From: Chara braunii
Taxonomy: Eukaryota > Streptophyta > Charophyceae > Charales > Characeae
Direction: 5' to 3'
DNA length: 35,251 bases
NCBI GenBank assembly: GCA_003427395.1
Contig: BFEA01000125.1
Location: forward strand, 2,012,036 to 2,047,286
Below are positions 30,491-35,251 of this stretch, piece after piece (the first letter of the stretch is position 1; each line of letters begins with the position of its first letter). Below the pieces are notes generated by a model. That model did not search any database. It was not told the DNA's origin and saw only the letters and a program-made list of their open reading frames with translations. A program made the translations under genes and the position numbers.

Positions 30491-30506
30491 TCTGTGCTTG
30501 TAACTG

Positions 30507-30785
30507 TTTTTTTTTTTTTTTTTTTTTTTTTTCCCCAAAGGTGCATGCCCCTTCTATTTCAGGGTCGAGTTGCTTATCACCGGCAAGCATGTTCTTACAA
30601 CTGGAGAAAAGAGGGAGAGGCAGACAAGACAGAGGGTCAGCCTATCCCTCGTGGCACTAGTTGCCTGGCAAGGGGGGGGACTGCTTCAGGGCGTCCCTCC
30701 CCCAAACCGTGGTCTTTCCAGGGGGTGCCCTGCTGGCTGGGAAGCTTTCTGGCAGCACCCAGTCACGCTGCAGGTGCTTGCAATT

Positions 30786-30786
<1 letters not shown>
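30507..30786 (-). mobile_element. SINE-like retroposon copy A with poly(A) tail
   Basis: A 26-T run at 30,507-30,532 is the poly(A) tail on the minus strand; the body is 30,533-30,786. Copy B aligns to it through tgcttatcacc.gcaagcatg, ggtcagcc, ctgct.caG.gcg and gcagcaccca. Near-identical 13-bp words gtgcttgtaactg (30,494-30,506) and gtgcttgcaattg (30,774-30,786) flank it and look like a target duplication. No clear tRNA-type A/B boxes were found, so the RNA source is unknown. Confidence 0.65.
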
Positions 30787-30819
<33 letters not shown>

Positions 30820-31185
30820 ACAACAACAATCCCCTTCCATTCTGGGGATCAGTCCGGTTGCTTATCACCAGCAAGCATGTTATACACAAGTGTAACAGAA
30901 AGAAAAGATAAGAGGAGGGGGTCAGCCCAGCCCTTGCGGCAGTAGACGCCTAAACAAGGGGGGCCTGCTACAGAGCGCCCATCTCCCAACCTTGATCTAC
31001 TGGTTGGGAGGCTGACTACCGTCTTCACCCGAATAGAACGCCTGGTCATTATAGCTGTATTTGGCACAAGTTTCGGTCCAGATGCAGCGATAATGACCGG
31101 CCGTTCTATTCGGGTGAAGACGGTAGCAGCACCCAGACACACAGTGGAGCAGCCACCAGGGGGGCTTGGCACCGGGGGGGGGTGT
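30787..31185 (-). mobile_element. SINE-like retroposon copy B with poly(A) tail, MITE inside
   Basis: A 32-T run at 30,787-30,818, then ccccttccattctggggatc and the same body as copy A. It is interrupted at 31,017 by a 105-bp MITE. The right (5') border is uncertain. Confidence 0.6.
31019..31123. mobile_element. MITE copy 2 (105 bp, TA-flanked, near-palindromic)
   Basis: The outer 46 bases of each side pair with few mismatches (ends CCGTCTTCACCCGAATAGAA), around a centre of about 13 bases. It is flanked by TA at 31,017-31,018 and 31,124-31,125. It shares its ends and core words (ggtcattat, gatgcagcga) with copy 1 at 4915-5022. Tc1/mariner-type mobilisation is inferred from the TA duplication. 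Confidence 0.9.
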
Positions 31186-31860
31186 TCTGATCAGTCCTTC
31201 AGGCCGCATGCCAGTCCTTCATCGTTTCTTACCATGCCTGAGTCATCTCCATCCCATAACTACCTCCATATCCATTTTCTTTCCTACTCCAACAGTCTGC
31301 TATTTCTAGAGTGCCATTCCCCTTCTCCCAGTCCGTCCTACTATACCATCTCACAGTGTGAAGTACATTCATACCAACCGTTACCCCTACCCCAACTAGG
31401 CCAGGCCTGTACCATTTGGATGTTCCTCATTGTATGTATTGAATGTATATCCCCACCATTTCCTTTACCATCCTCTATTCCATCTATCAAGCTTTATCCC
31501 TAAGTCGTACCTCCTCCTGAATTTTCCTTCTATTCTTGTATATCTTTCCTATGTTTTTGCTGTTTCAAGTTTCTAGCTTTCCCCCCAAAAAACCCACCCC
31601 CCTTATGTCAAGCTCCCCATCTTTTCATGGCCACTGCCTCCTGCAAGTCTAAACTACTATAGTACCTCTACTCTAGTTGTATCGCAGTTCTCCTAACTCT
31701 CCGACCGTAGTTTAAATATAATACAAATCGGCTGCTTTCATGGAAGTCCATCTTCCTAGTCTGATTCCTCCTCTACGTCAATTGCCAGCGCACGGCGCGT
31801 CAGCAGTGGGCCGAACAGAATACGACCGGTCTGAAGATCCCGAGTGAGCAGCTGCGACTA
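31186..31860. other. Gene-free, pyrimidine-rich stretch
   Basis: No gene or defined repeat seen. C/T-rich with a poly-C/A block near 31,580-31,600. Confidence 0.4.
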
Positions 31861-31889
31861 CGGTTCCCATCTAGCCCAGAATTTTTTCT

Positions 31890-32611
31890 CCTTCTGTTCC
31901 CCTGCCCGCCTGCTTCTGTGCAGATCAGCCAGCAGAGCAGTTTTAATATTCTCCAACGCTCTTTCCGGGTAAGCCTGCCGCGGTGGAAATGTTATGTTCC
32001 CTGTCGACACTGCTCATTCCTCAGGGTCCACAGGGTCCTTGATACCGCCGCACTCTCTGCCGCCACCAGATCTTCCGGTCTCGATCTATCCACTTTCATC
32101 AAGGCTCCGAGGACTATGGCCGCATCGTCCTCTTCTGTGACATTCAGTGGGGAATGCTCTGCCAATTCCTGCGCCCACCATTCCCAGAATGCTCGAACGA
32201 CCGGGCATTGCACGAAGAGGTGTGGAACGGTCTCCACCTGCCCACATCCTGCTGCACATTTCTGATCCTTGTGCCGGCTCCTGGCTGCCAGACATTGTGC
32301 CGTGGGATTGCCAAATGATAGAGCTGCCATACCAAGCCCACCTGTTTCTGGTCCGGTAAAGCAGCCAGGATTGCATTTTGCTCATTCCATCTGTGATGGG
32401 CCCATCTGTTGAAAAACGCGTCCGGAATTCAGTCCCTCTTCGCCCACTGATTCTTCAGATCTGCACATATGTGTACCGCCTCCAAAAGAGAGTTATAAAC
32501 GTTTTTCATGGTGAGGCTCTGGATTGGAACTGCTGTCTTCTGCATTCTCTGGGCTGGCCATTCCCACTCCCTCGGGTCCCATATCAAACCCCTTGCCTGT
32601 AAATTTGTCAA
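31890..32611 (-). pseudogene. LINE ORF2 C-terminal remnant (zf-RVT), frameshifted
   Basis: In two or more frames on the minus strand: MTNLQARGLIWDPREWEWPA and NVYNSLLEAVHICADLKNQW (32,430-32,611), GLVWQLYHLAIPRHN (near 32,295-32,340), then CAAGCGQVETVPHLFVQCPV and RTLWTLRNEQCRQG (31,992-32,260). The Cys/His cluster followed by W-rich helices is the zf-RVT region found after plant LINE reverse transcriptases. It is a different family from the piece at 1651-3960, judging by the zinc segment. Confidence 0.7.
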
Positions 32612-32830
32612 CTTTTTTTTGTTTTTTTAACTAATAAGTTAGTAATAACCACTGTTTTCCTACCGGGTGGGGTGATATGAGCATCCCCTCTCCGTAGTCC
32701 GGCCGAGTGCTCCAATCTTTTGGTGGGGCGCAGCACTTGCTGGAAATCGGGTCCAGCGTCCCATATTACAATAAATGAGGAAACAAGTACTGGGGCCATT
32801 ACCCGGCTTCGGCTATACCATAAGATGCTT
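32612..32830 (-). mobile_element. A-tailed retroposon-like segment
   Basis: On the minus strand the segment ends with an A-rich tail (AAAAAAACAAAAAAAA, near 32,612-32,628) exactly where the LINE remnant begins, as expected for a retroposon inserted into it. It contains the 23-bp word shared with 4014-4036. The 5' border is unclear. Confidence 0.4.
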
Positions 32831-34030
32831 TGACCTTCTATTGGAAGACGGGACCGGCATCCCCTAGGGAGGGGGGAGGGGAGGCGGGTTGGCTGGTAGC
32901 CGCGGGCTCCTGGGGTGCAGCCGTGCTCGGGGTTCCATCCTTGCCCCTCTCCTCCCCCTTAATACTCTTCATCAGTGGTGTCTTGGAAACGTTCCGCTAC
33001 TGACAGTGGATGTGGGGGTGAGGGGTCCGGGAAGTCTGAAGCGGGTCTCAGTGGTACACCCGGGTCCACTGCTGTCCAGTCATGAAAGTGGAGCTGGTAG
33101 TCCCTCAGGGCATCGGCGGCTGTGATAGCAATTGAAAATCTTATTTCAATTGTTTCCGTCGATAAAAGGTTGTGGGACAATCGCTAATCAGGCGGTGAAG
33201 GCTTGCCATTAACCCATCCGATAAAAAAGATTAAACATCGCCCTTTCCACCCTTCTTTCACACGCCATGCCCTCCATTCATGGTGAGACCTCCGTCCCCT
33301 ATTGACAACACTGTCTCCTTCCGTGGTGAAACCTCTCACCTAATATCTCCCTGTCCTATTTTCACTGTGGAATGCTATATGGTTGTTCTCACAGAACTTG
33401 CTAGTGCGATTTCTCACAAGCAAAACAATCGTCAGAAAGGAAGTTATCGACATGTCCACCACCCAACTTGAAGGAGGAAAGGAGGGAGTATAGACACAGA
33501 GAAATAGTTGCACAAAAGCATACGCTATCCTACCTCCCGCGCCATCCTCCTCCCTATCACCTGCCCCCCACCTGTCGTACTGAAGTCGACCTCCCCACTT
33601 AAGTTTCCCGTTCTCTTGACCGGCGGGCTTTGCCCTCATCCCTCTATCACTCTGCGCTATCCAATCCCCACTCTCTCCCAACCCTCTCCCCAGACCCTTC
33701 TCATCACCCCTATCCTTTGTATCTTCCGCTCCCCACCCACCCCTGTACAGGAGGCAGCTCGTTTACCCCTTTGGGGAAGCCATCTCATGAAAGAACCTTC
33801 ACTTGCCTGCAGAGAAGACGATAACACCCCACCCGTTCATGTGCAGGATACAGCTCGTTTGAACCCCTGGGAAAGCAAGCACACGATACAATTTCACCTT
33901 CAAGTTGCTGCTGAGAAGATTTGCTGAAAAATGGACCCTCGTTATCCAGCAGGGGTGGTGTGCAGGGGAAGGGCAACCTGGGCTCTCCAGCAATGGAAAC
34001 CCTATAACAGACTGAAGTACTCACCTGTCA
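32831..34030. other. Stretch without a supported gene
   Basis: A short minus-strand frame (32,959-33,180, ending FQDTTDEEY) shows no family features. 33,500-33,720 is pyrimidine-rich. Two related blocks near 33,735-33,780 and 33,826-33,875 share gcagga.gcagctcgttt-like and cccct.ggg words. No function can be assigned. Confidence 0.4.
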
Positions 34031-34540
34031 TTATACAAAACTCCCTTGCTCTCCACTCAAAACGTTTTCCACAGCGAGCATGCCTGGTTGGCCGCATGTG
34101 TGATCCTCCTGCAACCCATCGGCCTCAACTTCCACTCCCTGCAAAACATAAGAACAGTCGCATATGTCACCATCCTCCCGCTCCCTGGCGGCTTCGTGCT
34201 GCTTTCCCTGCAGATCATGAGCAAGCAGGACAGGAACCCGCTGTAAGGCAGTCTGGTCATTGATTGTCTTGTTGACCTTAGCCTCGTAGGTATCATCATC
34301 GATCGTCAGGTTGTTTGTCTGGCCGTACTGTGCAAGCAGGGCAGAGGTCCGCTGCAAGGCAACCTGGCTGTCGATCATAATCTTCTGTTTAGCTTCATAG
34401 ATATCACCATCAATCATGTTGTTATTTGTCTGGCTGCTTCCCTCCGGCCTCTGTTTCCTGGCCTGTTCCACTGTATCTGTGGCATACTGCGTAGCCACAC
34501 GGGCCCTGCAGGGCCCGTCCCGGACATTCAGCCTAAAAGC
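34031..34540 (-). CDS. Unrecognised frame with two 37-residue repeats (exon or fragment)
   Basis: The minus-strand frame is open from 34,540 (stop at 34,541-34,543) to a stop at 34,031. It has no ATG near its start; the first Met is inside repeat 1, so it may be an exon or a decayed fragment. Repeat 1 (34,322-34,432) begins QTNNNMIDGDIYEAK and repeat 2 (34,211-34,321) begins QTNNLTIDDDTYEAK; both continue to a QxALQRxxxLLA segment. By my count 20 of 37 residues agree, and several matching residues use different synonymous codons (AAT/AAC, TAT/TAC, GAA/GAG, AAA/AAG), a sign of past selection on the protein. The repeats look helical. No family recognised. Confidence 0.5.
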   Translation of the reverse strand, partial: AFRLNVRDGPCRARVATQYATDTVEQARKQRPEGSSQTNNNMIDGDIYEAKQKIMIDSQVALQRTSALLAQYGQTNNLTIDDDTYEAKVNKTINDQTALQRVPVLLAHDLQGKQHEAAREREDGDICDCSYVLQGVEVEADGLQEDHTCGQPGMLAVENVLSGEQGSFV

Positions 34541-34798
34541 CTAAAACTTAGGGCTTACAGGCCCCGTTCGTTTCAGCCTGGAAGCTGAAAAACGAGGGCC
34601 TGCAGGCCCTACCCCGTTTCAGCCTATTTCTGGGTCTTTTCAGACCCAGAGTTTTCAGCCTGAAATGGAGGGCCATTTTCAGGCCCTCATTGTTTCGACC
34701 TGCCCCTAAGACTCAGGCACGTAAACAGGGATGCGGAACAGGCCAGAAATAGCCTGTTCCTCACGAGTTTGAGCAGGAGCTGCAGCTGCAGCCCCTGC
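34499..34798. repeat. Cluster of eight short palindromes and hairpins
   Basis: In 300 bp: perfect 20-bp palindrome 34,499-34,518; hairpin 34,571-34,590 (TTTCAGC/GCTGAAA); perfect palindrome 34,595-34,610; hairpin 34,629-34,650 (9-bp stem, 4-base loop); 34,653-34,665 (TTTCAG/CTGAAA); 34,668-34,688 (7-bp stem, 7-base loop); 34,735-34,760 (9-bp stem, 8-base loop); 34,773-34,798 (imperfect, core GCTGCAGCTGCAGC). Several share cagcctg or gggcc words. No known family assigned. Confidence 0.85.
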
Positions 34799-34829
34799 CT
34801 CCCTTCGGTAGGCTCAGGAGGCACACCCG

Positions 34830-34985
34830 TAGTACAAATATCGGATTATGGATTTAGTGAAATATTTAACATTTTCAATGATTCTTTTTCTTTTAGGTAT
34901 TTGGGGAATCTTTTTAAATAGAAAGAATATCCTTATTATGTTAATGTCAATTGAGTAAGGAAGTTCCCATGCACTTCACGGGTAG
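34830..34985. other. AT-rich gene-free stretch
   Basis: AT-rich DNA with a ttctttttcttttag acceptor-like word near 34,881-34,896; no gene attached to it. Confidence 0.35.
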
Positions 34986-35004
34986 GTAGTGTCAGTAGGC
35001 AGTG

Positions 35005-35152
35005 GTAGTCTTCAGGATTTCGGCCGCAGCACTTAGGAGGAGTGCTGCAGTAGTCTTCAGCGCTAGGCAGTAGGTATTAGCGCTAGCTGTAGTCTTCGGC
35101 GCTGGGCGCCATAGCTGTAGCTGTAGTCTTCGGCGCTGGGCGCTGGCAGGTG
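35005..35152. repeat. Imperfect tandem repeat, four gtagtcttc units
   Basis: Units start at 35,005, 35,050, 35,089 and 35,123, spaced 45, 39 and 34 bp. The last two share gtagtcttcggcgctgggcg exactly. Confidence 0.75.
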
Positions 35153-35251
35153 GTAGATCGTAGAGTGGGAGAGAGAGGCTGGCGGAGGCCAGCGATACTT
35201 ACCTGTGGCGCCATCGCTCCAGCTCCATCTTCGTGGTACCTGCATCAAGGC

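Larger units (their letters stand above)
21524..30494 (-). mobile_element. Ty3/gypsy LTR retrotransposon, complete structure, inactive
   Basis: The element proper is 21,528-30,490 and reads on the minus strand. Both LTRs begin TGCAAGG and end CCTCGCA, an imperfect inverted pair. The 4-bp target duplication TCTG lies at 21,524-21,527 and 30,491-30,494. The internal order in the element's direction is primer site, 1.27-kb leader, gag, zinc knuckle, protease, RT, RNase H, integrase, chromodomain-like tail, polypurine tract. Integrase after RNase H defines Ty3/gypsy (Metaviridae) and excludes copia. Several frameshifts and stops split gag-pol, so the copy cannot be autonomous. By hand count the LTRs differ at about 5% of roughly 530 aligned bases, which indicates a moderately old insertion. 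Confidence 0.95.

Noticed and set aside
32959-33180. Minus-strand frame of 73 codons as a gene
   Set aside because: No recognisable domain, no codon-level evidence, and flanking DNA is repeat-derived; left as part of a gene-free stretch.

Overview
This is a stretch of plant-type nuclear DNA dominated by degraded mobile elements around one very large intact gene. The gene encodes an axonemal dynein heavy chain, so the organism builds motile cilia or flagella. Its neighbours are plant-like: a Ty3/gypsy element with a chromodomain-like tail and an initiator-Met-tRNA-type primer site, LINEs of plant L1-like type, and TTTAGGG-type telomere-like repeats. A streptophyte with swimming sperm (charophyte alga, bryophyte, lycophyte or fern) fits best. 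A charophyte would fit, but the sequence alone does not fix the lineage.

Layout. 1-4 kb: two minus-strand LINE ORF2 pieces, an open reverse-transcriptase half running off the left edge and a separate, stop-interrupted C-terminal half, with a telomere-like repeat between them. 4-6.2 kb: gene-free repeat-like DNA, a 108-bp palindromic MITE and a G-rich island. 6,229-18,669: one uninterrupted 4,146-codon dynein heavy chain frame with linker, six AAA modules, stalk and C-terminal domain, and no intron in the coding region. 18.7-20.3 kb: 3' flank, a C-run, a 985-bp assembly gap and a CT microsatellite.

21,524-30,494: a structurally complete but decayed Ty3/gypsy LTR retrotransposon on the minus strand. 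It has TG..CA LTRs, a 4-bp TCTG target duplication, primer binding site, polypurine tract, Gag with zinc knuckle, protease, RT-RNase H-integrase and a chromodomain-like C-terminus. Several frameshifts and stops make it non-functional as it stands. Its LTRs differ by roughly 5% by hand count over about 530 bp, and by 205 bp in length, mostly through expansion of an 84-bp tandem repeat.

30.5-31.2 kb: two head-to-tail copies of a poly(A)-tailed SINE-like repeat. One carries a second MITE copy and the other shows the matching empty site. 31.2-35.3 kb: a third LINE remnant, an A-tailed retroposon-like segment, an unrecognised minus-strand reading frame with two 37-residue repeats, a dense cluster of short palindromes, and a small tandem repeat at the right edge.

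The only gene I would call functional is the dynein. The 37-residue repeat frame and the palindrome cluster are the parts that known families explain least. I do not see a clear new multi-gene system.
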